From contig JAUYSP010000041.1 of NCBI GenBank assembly GCA_030696305.1, positions 1 through 64,000 of the forward strand: a stretch of DNA of 64,000 nucleotides, written 5' to 3'. The translations under genes and the position numbers were made by a program. The notes beneath the pieces were generated by a model, which was given only the letters and a program-made list of their open reading frames with translations, did not search any database and had not been told where the DNA came from. This document shows, in pieces, positions 8,339-17,416 of this stretch (positions are counted from its first letter, which is position 1; every line of letters starts with the position of its first letter). This DNA comes from Legionellaceae bacterium (lineage in GTDB: Bacteria > Pseudomonadota > Gammaproteobacteria > Legionellales > Legionellaceae).

Positions 8339-9760
8339 TTAGACAGTCGCAACGGACAAAATAATTAAAATAATAATACCGATATAATAACTGGTTTTAT
8401 CACGTAAGGCGTGTAGAACAGGATCATCGTGGACTTTACCTTGCATTGCAAGTAGCCATATGCGGCATAGCCAATAGAGCATGAACGGATAAATTAATAG
8501 TAACAATTGGGGATGATGGTACAACCGTATCGCCACGTCAGAACTAAGGTACAGGGTAAACACCAGGATAGACATAAAACCACTGACAATACCGAACGTT
8601 GCAAACACTAATAGATCAATTGTGTGGTAATTACGTCCCAGTAATTGTTTGTGCCCTTTTTTATCTAATAGGTGTAGCTCAGATACGCGTTTCAAAAAGG
8701 CCAAACTTAAGAAGAAGAGCATCGAAAATAATAACAACCACGGTGAATACGTTACTTCCACTAATAGGGCAATTCCCGCGACGATGCGTAGGGTATAAAG
8801 AATAGATAAAACGATTACATCTACTAACACGATTTGTTTTAATTGAAATGAATAAGCAAGCGTTAACACATAATAAATGGCTAACACAGCTTGAAAAGCT
8901 GGCGGTAAAAAGAAGGACGCACTAATCGCAATTGTCAAACACGCAAGCGAAAGCATGGATGCTTTTGGAATAGACAGCATGCCGGACGCAATAGCACGCT
9001 TAGACTTAGTGGGATGTGCACGGTCTTCTTTCAAATCGAGTAAGTCGTTTAAAAGATAGACGCTTGAAGCTGTTAAAGAAAAACAAATAAAACCTAATAC
9101 CGTATGTAAGATTGCTGGGGCATTTATAATTGCATGGCTGGCTAACAAAGGAATAAAAACCAAAATGTTTTTGGCATATTGATGCACACGAATTGCTTTA
9201 AACCAGGCCCGCATGCTTAACTTTTGCCGTGGAATCACTTTGCTCACTGATATGTTGCGTGACACTTTACGAAGCAAACGGGAGGATGTATTAACTAATA
9301 TTGCCTGATCAGCTTCTTGCCAAACAGCTACATCTGCGTGACTATTTCCCATATAATCATATTGTTTTCGGCCGTAGTGTTGATTCAACGTAGAGGCCTT
9401 CACGTGTGATTTTAAATTCATACCATCACGACTAGCAAGTACCTCATCAAATAAGCCTAAATGGGCAGCTACTTTTTCGGCAATTGAGATGTGCGCGGCC
9501 GTTACTAAGACTAACTTTTGCCCTTGTGCTTTCGCTTCTTTTATCCATGTCAGTACTTCTTGATTATAAGGTAGGTGACTCACATCTAATTGAGTATATT
9601 GGGCAATTTTTTGTTTTAAATATGCACGTCCTTGAGATAACCAAAAAAAAAGCCAGAAAATGCGTAATGGATTTTTTTTGATAAAGCAAAAAATTGCTTC
9701 GTGCAAACTATCTGTGTTCAGTAATGTGCCATCTAGGTCAACACATAAGATGTTAGACAT
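8339..9760 (-). CDS. HAD phosphatase-UbiA phosphoribosyl transferase fusion
   Basis: 473 residues in two parts. Residues 1 to about 190 are a HAD hydrolase with the DLDGTLLNTD nucleophile motif near the N-terminus and a LVTAA motif II. Residues about 195-473 are a UbiA-type membrane prenyltransferase with NDLLDLKEDRAHPTKSKR, the Asp-rich Mg site, and about eight membrane segments. In mycobacteria the UbiA enzyme Rv3806c joins PRPP to decaprenyl phosphate and a separate phosphatase removes the 5-phosphate. Here both steps appear to be on one chain. A strong AAAGGAGG site precedes the ATG. It lies between the GT-C-like gene and dprE1 in the same operon. Confidence 0.83.
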   Translation of the reverse strand: MSNILCVDLDGTLLNTDSLHEAIFCFIKKNPLRIFWLFFWLSQGRAYLKQKIAQYTQLDVSHLPYNQEVLTWIKEAKAQGQKLVLVTAAHISIAEKVAAHLGLFDEVLASRDGMNLKSHVKASTLNQHYGRKQYDYMGNSHADVAVWQEADQAILVNTSSRLLRKVSRNISVSKVIPRQKLSMRAWFKAIRVHQYAKNILVFIPLLASHAIINAPAILHTVLGFICFSLTASSVYLLNDLLDLKEDRAHPTKSKRAIASGMLSIPKASMLSLACLTIAISASFFLPPAFQAVLAIYYVLTLAYSFQLKQIVLVDVIVLSILYTLRIVAGIALLVEVTYSPWLLLFSMLFFLSLAFLKRVSELHLLDKKGHKQLLGRNYHTIDLLVFATFGIVSGFMSILVFTLYLSSDVAIRLYHHPQLLLLIYPFMLYWLCRIWLLAMQGKVHDDPVLHALRDKTSYYIGIIILIILSVATV

Positions 9761-9796
9761 AAGATTATGCCTCCTTTAATTTCAAATAAACAATTT

Positions 9797-12076
9797 TCAT
9801 ACCAAGCTCATAATCATATAATCAAATAATGGGTTTGATCCTGCTGTGCGCGCTCTAAATGATAATGTAACCGGCTGCGTGTCCAGGTCATTCGGTTTCA
9901 ACGTGAAGGTTATTCGGCCTTTATCATCAATTGCGACGTGCATGTGTTGTTGTCCGTTTATCTTAACGCTTATATATTTATTCATATTGGATAGCGTATG
10001 CAGCTGGAGAGCAAGTTGTAGGCGTTTATTTTTAGGCAATGAAGGTAAATCTAACTGCAGCTCTACTTTATCTTGATGGTTAGATAAAACAGTAACTTGA
10101 CGTCCTAGCAAACAAAACGGTTCCGCGCTGTTAAACAAATAACCACCAATAATATGATCGCTTTTGAACAATGCGTAGGGTGGTTCTAATTTAAGGTCAG
10201 GTAGTTGAGTTTGGTTTTCAGTTTGCTCAAGAAAAGTAGCGCAATTCGCACTAGTTGCCCATGTCATGTTGCCTGAAAGATTCTGCGGCGTAATATTTGC
10301 TCGAGGTAAATAGGATTCGCTTAATGGCAATAATTTCCGTTGTAATGACCATAAATTAAAAGCAATCATCGTATCACTAAACGGTGGTAAATCTAGTAAA
10401 ACAGTTTTTGCATTACCCATTTGCGGCGAAAGATTTTGTAAGTTTTCTATTACACCTCGTTTACTGATGCCACCAGAATTATATGCCGCTGCTAATAAAT
10501 AGCCTGTGGTTGAAACTATAAGAGCAATACTAATTAATGATTGATGTGTTTTAAGGAATGCCACGGATTTATTTTTGCTATTTTTTACTTGCAGGCTAAG
10601 CCATAAAACAAATACGGAAATAGGGATAAAGCTAATGGGCATTACCACGTAAGAAGCAAGTTTCCATGCTTGATAAACATGACCTTTGATTAAAAAAACA
10701 GAAATATAAATGATAACGGAAGCTGTAAAACAATAAGTTGCCGCACGTAGTAATTCGGCATGCTTTGTAGATAGCATCTTAGTTGATTTTTTAGTCAAAA
10801 CGACTAGGATCACCAGGCCTAAAATCACAGAAAGCAAACCTGCTTGGTCATAATAGTTCCAATTAAGTTGCCCTCTGTCCAATGTATGGGGAAGCGGTAA
10901 GGAAAAAAGATAAAAAACATGTAGAAAAGCCAGTGGCCAACCGTTTGCGGCACTTGCTGATTCAATCATTCGGCTATATAAATAGGGACCTAGCGCGGGG
11001 AAAACGACCAGACCGGCAGCCAGCCCAAGTCCAATAGCGAGACCCATTTTGAACACATTACTGACCAGGTGGCCCTTTGTCGTTTGCCACGTCAAAATAA
11101 ACCAATAGAGAAGCAGCGCACCTAAAAAAGGTATGAAGGCAGCTTGATAAACAAATGTAAGTAATATTAATAAAGGGCTAAATCTAACTGCGCAGGAAAT
11201 AATTGACCAGGGTTGCTTTGCTATTCCCATAGCGATTGTGCTATTGAGCAAAACCAAAAATACAAAAGTGGCACATAGCTGCGCCTGAAAATATTGATAG
11301 GTAATATAGCGGAAAAATGCACCACAGATGATGATGAGTGCGATGCTCAATGCAGTTCGTCGTTTAAATGGAAAAAACTGCATAATCAATTCAGTCATAG
11401 CTAAACTAATCCATCCCAATATCCCTACAATAAAAAGGGATGAAACAGCTAAAGGCGAGCTGTGGTAAAAAACGGCGACTAAACCCAAAATAAGGCTTGT
11501 TCCAGCGGCGTCAATCATTGGCAGGCTGGGCCACTCTACTTCAAAGGGTAATACGTGCGCCATGTTGACTTGGTCTAAAAATTGTCCGGCATTATATGCC
11601 CAATAATAGATATCATTATTTCCACCACCGCCAGTGGTAACGACTCGTGAATGAATAACAAGTAAATTAAATATAAAAAGAACAAATAAGCTAATCCACA
11701 GAGGGGCAAGTTGCTGGTTGCAATAATCTTTTAAGATTGCTTTTGGGTTTTTGCTTTGAGCAATACGAGCAATATAAAACACACCCAATATGAATCCAAA
11801 ACAAAGTATACCTACAAAAACCTGTGCTACCGGGAAATGCCACGAATAAGCGGCATAACCTGTCAAAGTAGCAAAACATAATGCATAAGCGATAGATAAT
11901 GTTAAAGCTGGTTTTTGTACGTCAAGTAATTGTGTAATTAAATAGCCTGGCGCAGCAAGTAATAAACTGAAAAAAAATACGGAATTGGTTGCCATAAAGC
12001 ACGAAAACAACCGCTGTGTAATCGAACCTGAAAACAGAGAGGTATTTTGAATAAGTAAAGTGTTAAAATCAATCAT
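9797..12076 (-). CDS. Large polytopic GT-C-like membrane protein
   Basis: 759 residues with about a dozen hydrophobic segments over the first 520 residues, then a soluble C-terminal domain of about 200 residues rich in beta-strand patterns, probably periplasmic. An early loop holds GGGGNNDIYYWAYNAGQFLD with acidic residues, in the place where GT-C enzymes keep catalytic acids after the first membrane segments. No exact family is recognised. As first gene of the operon that makes polyprenyl-phospho-arabinose, it is the natural candidate for the transferase that uses this donor. That role is an inference from context. The acceptor is unknown; type IV pilin or LPS are possibilities. Confidence 0.6.
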   Translation of the reverse strand: MIDFNTLLIQNTSLFSGSITQRLFSCFMATNSVFFFSLLLAAPGYLITQLLDVQKPALTLSIAYALCFATLTGYAAYSWHFPVAQVFVGILCFGFILGVFYIARIAQSKNPKAILKDYCNQQLAPLWISLFVLFIFNLLVIHSRVVTTGGGGNNDIYYWAYNAGQFLDQVNMAHVLPFEVEWPSLPMIDAAGTSLILGLVAVFYHSSPLAVSSLFIVGILGWISLAMTELIMQFFPFKRRTALSIALIIICGAFFRYITYQYFQAQLCATFVFLVLLNSTIAMGIAKQPWSIISCAVRFSPLLILLTFVYQAAFIPFLGALLLYWFILTWQTTKGHLVSNVFKMGLAIGLGLAAGLVVFPALGPYLYSRMIESASAANGWPLAFLHVFYLFSLPLPHTLDRGQLNWNYYDQAGLLSVILGLVILVVLTKKSTKMLSTKHAELLRAATYCFTASVIIYISVFLIKGHVYQAWKLASYVVMPISFIPISVFVLWLSLQVKNSKNKSVAFLKTHQSLISIALIVSTTGYLLAAAYNSGGISKRGVIENLQNLSPQMGNAKTVLLDLPPFSDTMIAFNLWSLQRKLLPLSESYLPRANITPQNLSGNMTWATSANCATFLEQTENQTQLPDLKLEPPYALFKSDHIIGGYLFNSAEPFCLLGRQVTVLSNHQDKVELQLDLPSLPKNKRLQLALQLHTLSNMNKYISVKINGQQHMHVAIDDKGRITFTLKPNDLDTQPVTLSFRARTAGSNPLFDYMIMSLV

Positions 12077-12161
12077 TTAGTGCCCGCTCTTTTCTGCTCA
12101 AGTCCTGACCATTATGAAGAAGTCGTATGATAACGTATTTTACAGGCTTTGCGCAAAGCGT

Positions 12162-12947
12162 CTATGGCGTATTTGTTAATGTTGAACTATTCAATGAAAT
12201 GTCGGTATTTGAGCCGTTTGGACTCCTTTCTACTTTAACATGCCAAAGCCAATTGCGATCTGGATGAATGGTTGTGCGAGATTTAAGTTTAGTGATAGGT
12301 TTTTTTTCATCGAGAACCTCCTCAAGGTGTTGCTCAACAAAAGCACATCCCTTGAACGTATCAGGTTCAAATTCATTTCTTTGAATACTAAGCGATAGCG
12401 AGTCTATTTTTTCCCGTCTAGCTTTTAGCGTATTTTTAGGGGCATATCGAAGATAAGCTTGAGGCATGATAAACACCAGACTGCCTAAAAAAAGAAAGAA
12501 AATCAAAGCAACAATGGTTCCTATTTGAGTTGCACCGATGGTAATGCCTGCTGCGATTATAAATAAACCAGATAAAGATAGCATGGTCGTTAATACAGGG
12601 AGAATGAACAAACGGCGCCGCTCTACGATGGCTCTATTTTTCTGAAATTCATTAGCCCGTTCTTCAAACATTTGAAATGCTAAGGTTATGTTTTCAGGTA
12701 ATGGGACATCGGTATGTTGTGATATTTTTCGTTTATAAACATGAAGCGCTGATTCAGATATTGTGTTTAATTTATGTCTACCCTGGTTTATATATATGAT
12801 GTATTGTCGTAGCTGTTGTAAAAAAATAGGATCATTTTCATTTTGGTTTCTATCTATATAGTAAATAGCTAATGCTTCAACTAATTTTCTACGGTTTTCT
12901 CGGAGGGCTGTATAATAGTGGAGGTCGTGACTATCAAAGATCGACAT
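12162..12947 (-). CDS. Hypothetical protein with a two-helix membrane hairpin
   Basis: 261 residues, unrecognised. The N-terminal 115 residues are helical and charged. Two adjacent membrane segments follow (LPVLTTMLSLSGLFIIAAG and TIVALIFFLFLGSLVFIMP, about residues 117-160), then a basic cytoplasmic tail of 100 residues ending in a Ser/Thr/Asn-rich stretch. The layout, helical domain plus hairpin, is shared with the protein at 41933-42955, though sequence similarity is not evident by eye. A near-perfect sigma-70 promoter lies about 30 bases upstream of the ATG; no ribosome site is visible in the short leader. It could be a secreted host-membrane protein, but this is not shown by the sequence. 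Confidence 0.6.
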   Translation of the reverse strand: MSIFDSHDLHYYTALRENRRKLVEALAIYYIDRNQNENDPIFLQQLRQYIIYINQGRHKLNTISESALHVYKRKISQHTDVPLPENITLAFQMFEERANEFQKNRAIVERRRLFILPVLTTMLSLSGLFIIAAGITIGATQIGTIVALIFFLFLGSLVFIMPQAYLRYAPKNTLKARREKIDSLSLSIQRNEFEPDTFKGCAFVEQHLEEVLDEKKPITKLKSRTTIHPDRNWLWHVKVERSPNGSNTDISLNSSTLTNTP

Positions 12948-12967
12948 AAATACACAGTGTGATAATT

Positions 12968-13021
12968 AGGACGTGAATTATAGTTTTTTATTACTATTAT
13001 GTCAATAATTGGTCACGTCCT
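12968..13021 (-). promoter_or_regulatory. Consensus promoter bracketed by an inverted repeat
   Basis: On the minus strand: TTGACA (13000-13005), exactly 17 bases, TATAAT (12977-12982), all matching the sigma-70 consensus. Perfect 9-base arms AGGACGTGA and TCACGTCCT lie at 12968-12976, over the start point, and 13013-13021, just upstream of -35. The arms could be operator half-sites. The promoter drives the gene starting at 12947. Confidence 0.8.
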
Positions 13022-13032
13022 GCTCACCGCTG

Positions 13033-13836
13033 TTACATCACATAAGTTAAATTTAATAAAAAGCTATTGATGTAGAAATTGTTTATTAATGGACCTTGAT
13101 TAATCGTTTGCGCAGGTGCGTGATCTAGAGATGTTTTCCCCCAATTTGCAAACTCATAACCTACGCCAGCTTGCCAATGATCATTTAATATTTCTTGGAA
13201 ACCAGCTCCCAGCGTATAGGTAAATGATGTATTTACGTTAGATTTAAATTGGTAGGGGGTTGCGTTACCATTATTATTTGGCGAAATTTTAAAGGCGTGC
13301 GGATGATTAAAGCTTGCTCCAAGACCACCGCTAACATAAGGATGGATACCATAAAGTTCAATATCTACTAACACTTTACCTTTGGCTATAATCCGAGCTT
13401 CATCGACTGCGTAAGTATATGTTTCAGTATTTAGAGCTGGATTTGCATTCTGCCAAATAGTGCCTTTTAATTTAGCGTTACCGCCCGCACCCACTGCAAT
13501 GCCGAATTGGCCTAAAAGCGTTTTTAATGGTGTTTGCATGCCAAAAAATAATTCACCGTACGGAAAAACATTATTGTTGGTTATGTGGACGTATCGGTTT
13601 TGTAGTGTTGGTTGTAATACAATAGTTTGACTTTGGCCGTTGCGGTTCCAAGCCGGTCCAATACTGAAAGAAATGATTCGATTTCGTTGAGAATGGGTAT
13701 CGGGCTGTTGCGTATTGAGGCATGCTTCAGCAGGTCCCCAACAAGGCTCGTTATCATCGGAACTCATGGTGCCGGCGTACAAATGATTAGAAAGGATTGC
13801 GCTTAATGCGGCGCAAATAAGTACAAATTTTTTCAC
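13033..13836 (-). CDS. Outer-membrane beta-barrel protein
   Basis: 267 residues with a clear signal peptide (MKKFVLICAALSAILSNHLYA, then G). A short N-terminal segment with two Cys (PCWGPAEAC) could form a disulphide. The rest alternates strand-like segments such as FSIGPAWNR, YGELFFGMQT and GAGFQEILNDHWQAGVGYEF, and ends in FLLNLTYVM, as in opacity-type barrels. It resembles the protein at 4297-5010 in style and in the closing barrel strands. No enzymatic motif is visible. Single gene, separated from the nitrilase fusion upstream by about 65 bases. Confidence 0.75.
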   Translation of the reverse strand: MKKFVLICAALSAILSNHLYAGTMSSDDNEPCWGPAEACLNTQQPDTHSQRNRIISFSIGPAWNRNGQSQTIVLQPTLQNRYVHITNNNVFPYGELFFGMQTPLKTLLGQFGIAVGAGGNAKLKGTIWQNANPALNTETYTYAVDEARIIAKGKVLVDIELYGIHPYVSGGLGASFNHPHAFKISPNNNGNATPYQFKSNVNTSFTYTLGAGFQEILNDHWQAGVGYEFANWGKTSLDHAPAQTINQGPLINNFYINSFLLNLTYVM

Positions 13837-13901
13837 TAACGGTCCTTGTTTTTCAGAATAATTAAGTGTCGCAGATTAAGAAACGAAGTACAACTAAGCT
13901 G

Positions 13902-15500
13902 TTATTTAGAACCAGGCTCATGCCATTGAATCGAATAAAGATCGTCTCGTCTATCTTTGAGATTAATTACGGAGCCGGTATTTCGGCCGGCAATCAATGT
14001 CTTAATATTTAAATCAGCAAAAGCTATTGTTTCTACATTGGGCGTGGTATCTGCGGCTATGCCATCACGAGCGAAAGGAAAGTCGCAGGGTGTGAGGATA
14101 CAGCTTTGCGAATATTGTACATTCATATTGTGGACGCCAGGTAAATTACCAACATTTCCAGCCATGACAACATAACATTGATTTTCGATAGCTCGCGCCT
14201 GGGCACAGTATCGTACTCGTAAATAGCCCATACGTTGATCCGTACAAAACGGCACAAAAAGAATGAGCATTCCTTGATCCACAAGATGGCGAGTTAGTTC
14301 TGGAAATTCGGAATCATAACAAATTAATACCCCGATAGGGCCGCAATCAGTCATAATTTTATCGACTCTTGACGCACCTTGCATGCGCCATATACGCCGC
14401 TCATCGGGGGTGGGGTGAATTTTTGCTTGAGCATGCACTGAACCATCGCGTAAAAATATGTAAGAAATATTTTGAATATGATCATCAACTTGGGTTGCAG
14501 TGGAGCCACCAATAATATTGATATTATATTTTAAAGCAAAATCAACCATCATTTCTTTAAACCGTTCTGTGTAAGTTGATAGCTTTAAAATGGCTTTATC
14601 AGGCGAGAGCGCTTTATTTTCAATGGATAATAATTGCATGGTGAATGATTCGGGAAATAATACAAAATCGGTATGATATTCGGCAACAACGCGAATAAAA
14701 TATTCTACCTGCGCTGAAAATTCTTCAAAAGAATTTATTTTTCGTTGTTCATACTGAACTGTTGCAACTCGAGCATGGTCCACATCTAGATAATGATGGT
14801 TAGGTCGGTGCGCGTATATTTGTCCTTTCGATTTAGGAGTTTCATCTTGATCAGCAATCTCTGGGTTACGCCATATAAGATGGGTAGCAAATCCAGATGA
14901 TTCTGCGTCTTCGGGAAGGTAGTTTTTTAAAACGCCAATAACTTCAAAGCCATTACGCAGTTGAAATGCCAGCGTATGGTCCATTATTTTTTCTTGTTGG
15001 ACCATATTAATATATTGCTCGGGACTTTTACCTTGTTTAATTTCTGCTGCAAGCCTTGGTAAACGGCCGCCGGCAATAATACCTTTTAAATGCCAGCGTA
15101 CGCAAAATTCTTTGCGAAGATCATAAATGCGTTGTCCTATATGGTAATCCCAATAATCGGGATCCACGCATGTTTCTATGCCATAAAGGTAATCACCCTG
15201 GGGGTCATGGGTTGTACCAAAACCATGGGCTGAAATTTCATCCCATGTATGGGGTTTAAGTGCTATGTCGCCGGAAATTAAAATAGATGCGGAATAAGCA
15301 ACGATTTTTCCATCAAATAAGGCGACGAATTGGCCTTCAGGAAATATTTTAATGTGGCTTTTAAGCGCTTTTAATGGCCAGGCAGGCCAGTCAGGAATAC
15401 CAGCGTAAGTCTTTTCAATCATCTTACTAATAGCCGGCACATCGTTCAATGTTGCATTACGAATCAGTAGGCTGGGTTCTTTGACCATCGAAGGAGTCAT
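13902..15500 (-). CDS. GNAT acetyltransferase-nitrilase fusion
   Basis: 532 residues in two domains. Residues 1 to about 215 are GNAT-like (LLIRNATLNDVPAISKMIEK at the start, acetyl-CoA fold). Residues about 240-520 are a carbon-nitrogen hydrolase with the full Glu-Lys-Cys triad: Glu in LFPESF, Lys in QAKIHPTPDE and Cys in VLICYDSEFPEL. Such fusions are widespread in bacteria; the substrate is unknown to me, probably an amide or a small amine-containing metabolite. The protein is cytoplasmic, with no signal. A candidate promoter lies about 165 bases upstream, with an inverted repeat in between. Confidence 0.85.
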   Translation of the reverse strand: MTPSMVKEPSLLIRNATLNDVPAISKMIEKTYAGIPDWPAWPLKALKSHIKIFPEGQFVALFDGKIVAYSASILISGDIALKPHTWDEISAHGFGTTHDPQGDYLYGIETCVDPDYWDYHIGQRIYDLRKEFCVRWHLKGIIAGGRLPRLAAEIKQGKSPEQYINMVQQEKIMDHTLAFQLRNGFEVIGVLKNYLPEDAESSGFATHLIWRNPEIADQDETPKSKGQIYAHRPNHHYLDVDHARVATVQYEQRKINSFEEFSAQVEYFIRVVAEYHTDFVLFPESFTMQLLSIENKALSPDKAILKLSTYTERFKEMMVDFALKYNINIIGGSTATQVDDHIQNISYIFLRDGSVHAQAKIHPTPDERRIWRMQGASRVDKIMTDCGPIGVLICYDSEFPELTRHLVDQGMLILFVPFCTDQRMGYLRVRYCAQARAIENQCYVVMAGNVGNLPGVHNMNVQYSQSCILTPCDFPFARDGIAADTTPNVETIAFADLNIKTLIAGRNTGSVINLKDRRDDLYSIQWHEPGSK

Positions 15501-15597
15501 AAATCCTTGCTCAAAAACAGAAGATTATCTGATTAATATAGAACAACCTGAATGACATTAACAGAGTGATTTATAAATTAAATGAATTGAATAGAAA

Positions 15598-15626
15598 GGG
15601 TCAATCAGTGTGTCGCCAATTGACCC
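15598..15626. promoter_or_regulatory. Inverted repeat in the 15501-15829 gap
   Basis: Perfect 8-base arms gggtcaat (15598-15605) and attgaccc (15619-15626). It lies between the candidate promoter at 15665-15693 and the nitrilase-fusion ATG, so within the presumed leader. It has no T tract. An operator or leader hairpin is possible. The rest of this 329-base gap holds no gene that I can support. Confidence 0.4.
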
Positions 15627-15664
15627 AGTGGAATGACACATAGCAAGTCCAACCTCGCGTCGGT

Positions 15665-15693
15665 AATATCGCAAAAAAATGTATGGCTGTCAA
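15665..15693 (-). promoter_or_regulatory. Candidate promoter for the nitrilase fusion
   Basis: Minus strand TTGACA (15688-15693), a 17-base spacer and GATATT (15665-15670, 4 of 6). It is 165 bases before the ATG at 15500, so the leader would be long. Confidence 0.4.
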
Positions 15694-15829
15694 TGTATTC
15701 TTAGCAGTTCATGAGGAGATGATTGGATAGCCGCAATCAATCATTCCCCATTAGACCATCTTTTGTTATGATTCGGACGGCACGAAACTTCTGGCATAAG
15801 ACATTAGCTATCTAACGAGAATATAATTA

Positions 15830-17416
15830 ATGATAAAAAAAGAAATGCGTTTAATTATTAGCGTATTAGATCGTGCAACACTATTATCTATTGCGATGAT
15901 GAGTATTCTCGTTAGCTTATTATCTTTAAGTATTCCCCTTGCGGCGCAAACTTTAATTAACTTAATTGCTTTTGGTAAATTATTTCAGCCTGTGATTACA
16001 TTAAGTTTAATTGTATTTGTTCTGATGATAGCTTTAGGAGCGCTTGATATCTGGCAAATGGTGATTATCGAAGTTATTCAACAAAAACTTACGGTTAAAA
16101 TAAGTATCGCCCTAACAAATCAGTTTACCCATTTGTCGCTTGATAATTTTTCTAGTCATCATGGTCCAGAGTTAGTTAATCGCTATTTTGAAATTTTCAC
16201 AATAAATAAGGCCCTCGCTAGTTTATTGTTGTATGGCATTGGACTTAATTTACAGCTTTTTTTTGGTCTTTTACTCCTGCTTTTTTACCACCCTCTGTTT
16301 CTTGTTTTTGATGGCTTAATTATATTGGGTGTTTTGTTAAGTGTTTTAATCCCTTATCGCAAAGGCATGGAGAGTGCTAGGCAAGAATGTTCAAAAAAAC
16401 ATGCTATTGGTGCGTGGCTGGAAGAAATTTTGCTCAATCGCTATTTATTTCGCTTTAATTTATATCATCGTTATGCCATACAACAGACGGATAAAAAGTT
16501 GGTTGCGTTCTTGATAGCGAGAAACGCCCATTTTTGGCAGCTTATCAAACATCAGATCGGATTTTATGGCTTAGCCGCTATTGCAAGTGGCTTGTTGTTA
16601 GTCATTGGTGGATATTTGGTGATACATAACCAATTAAGTCTTGGGCAATTGGTTGCTGCTGAAATTGTTTTAGGTGCTTTGATTTATGCCTTTAAACGAT
16701 TTGGAGTATTGTTAGAAAACTATTACGATTTAGTTGCCGCAGCAGATAAAATTGATAAAGTGTTGGATTTGCCAATAGAGCAAGCTAATGAACACTTTAA
16801 CGAGCTCTTTGCACCCATAACAAGTATTCAGTTGAAAATAAAAGAGAAAACCGTTGCATCCGTGACTGTTGATAACCCACTGTTGATCCATTCCCCGGAT
16901 CCAGAACGCTGCGATGCGTTTACAGAAGGGCTTCTTGGGTTTAGAACTGAAAGTAGTTTTGAGGTATTGATTAATCATATTTTTTGTACACAAGCGCATC
17001 GAATAGCACTTCGTAACCACAGTTTGATAATTGGGCAGCCGCAGTGGTTCGTTGGAACTTTTTATGACAATTTAGTGCTTAATCAGCGCGGCGTGTCTGA
17101 TAAAACAATAATAAATCAGTTGAGACGTTTTGGCCTATTAGAAACAGTTATGCAACTGGACCATGGTTTAAATACCGTAATGTATGAATGGCAAACATTA
17201 TTTTCTCAAGTTGAATTAATTAAGCTAATGATTGTCCGAGCGCTTCTTTTAAAACCTCAGTTACTTATTATTGATAGGGCATTAGATTTTATCGATAGGG
17301 CTAAAGTTGATGAATTAATGACGCAATTGCGGGAATTAAAAAATACTTTGTTGATTGTTGTCAGCCAACACTCAGATTTTAAACAGATACCCAATGGCTT
17401 GGTAATTCCTTCATGA
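15830..17416 (+). CDS. ABC transporter (TMD-NBD) with a degenerate ATPase domain
   Basis: 528 residues. Residues 1-300 are a six-helix exporter domain (for example TM pairs at 16-45/55-80 and 245-292). Residues about 330-528 align with an ABC ATPase, but its motifs are lost. The Walker A position reads SPDPERCDAF at 355-364, with Cys at 361 where the Lys should be and Asp where Ser should be. The LSGGQ position reads LFSQV (457-461). Walker B is LLIIDRALD, with Arg for the catalytic Glu. The Q-loop Gln (GQPQWF, about 402-407) remains. First gene of an operon with HlyD and TolC homologues (4-base overlaps), so probably the inner-membrane part of a type-I-secretion-like complex. It is unlikely to hydrolyse ATP alone. 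Confidence 0.82.
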   Translation: MIKKEMRLIISVLDRATLLSIAMMSILVSLLSLSIPLAAQTLINLIAFGKLFQPVITLSLIVFVLMIALGALDIWQMVIIEVIQQKLTVKISIALTNQFTHLSLDNFSSHHGPELVNRYFEIFTINKALASLLLYGIGLNLQLFFGLLLLLFYHPLFLVFDGLIILGVLLSVLIPYRKGMESARQECSKKHAIGAWLEEILLNRYLFRFNLYHRYAIQQTDKKLVAFLIARNAHFWQLIKHQIGFYGLAAIASGLLLVIGGYLVIHNQLSLGQLVAAEIVLGALIYAFKRFGVLLENYYDLVAAADKIDKVLDLPIEQANEHFNELFAPITSIQLKIKEKTVASVTVDNPLLIHSPDPERCDAFTEGLLGFRTESSFEVLINHIFCTQAHRIALRNHSLIIGQPQWFVGTFYDNLVLNQRGVSDKTIINQLRRFGLLETVMQLDHGLNTVMYEWQTLFSQVELIKLMIVRALLLKPQLLIIDRALDFIDRAKVDELMTQLRELKNTLLIVVSQHSDFKQIPNGLVIPS

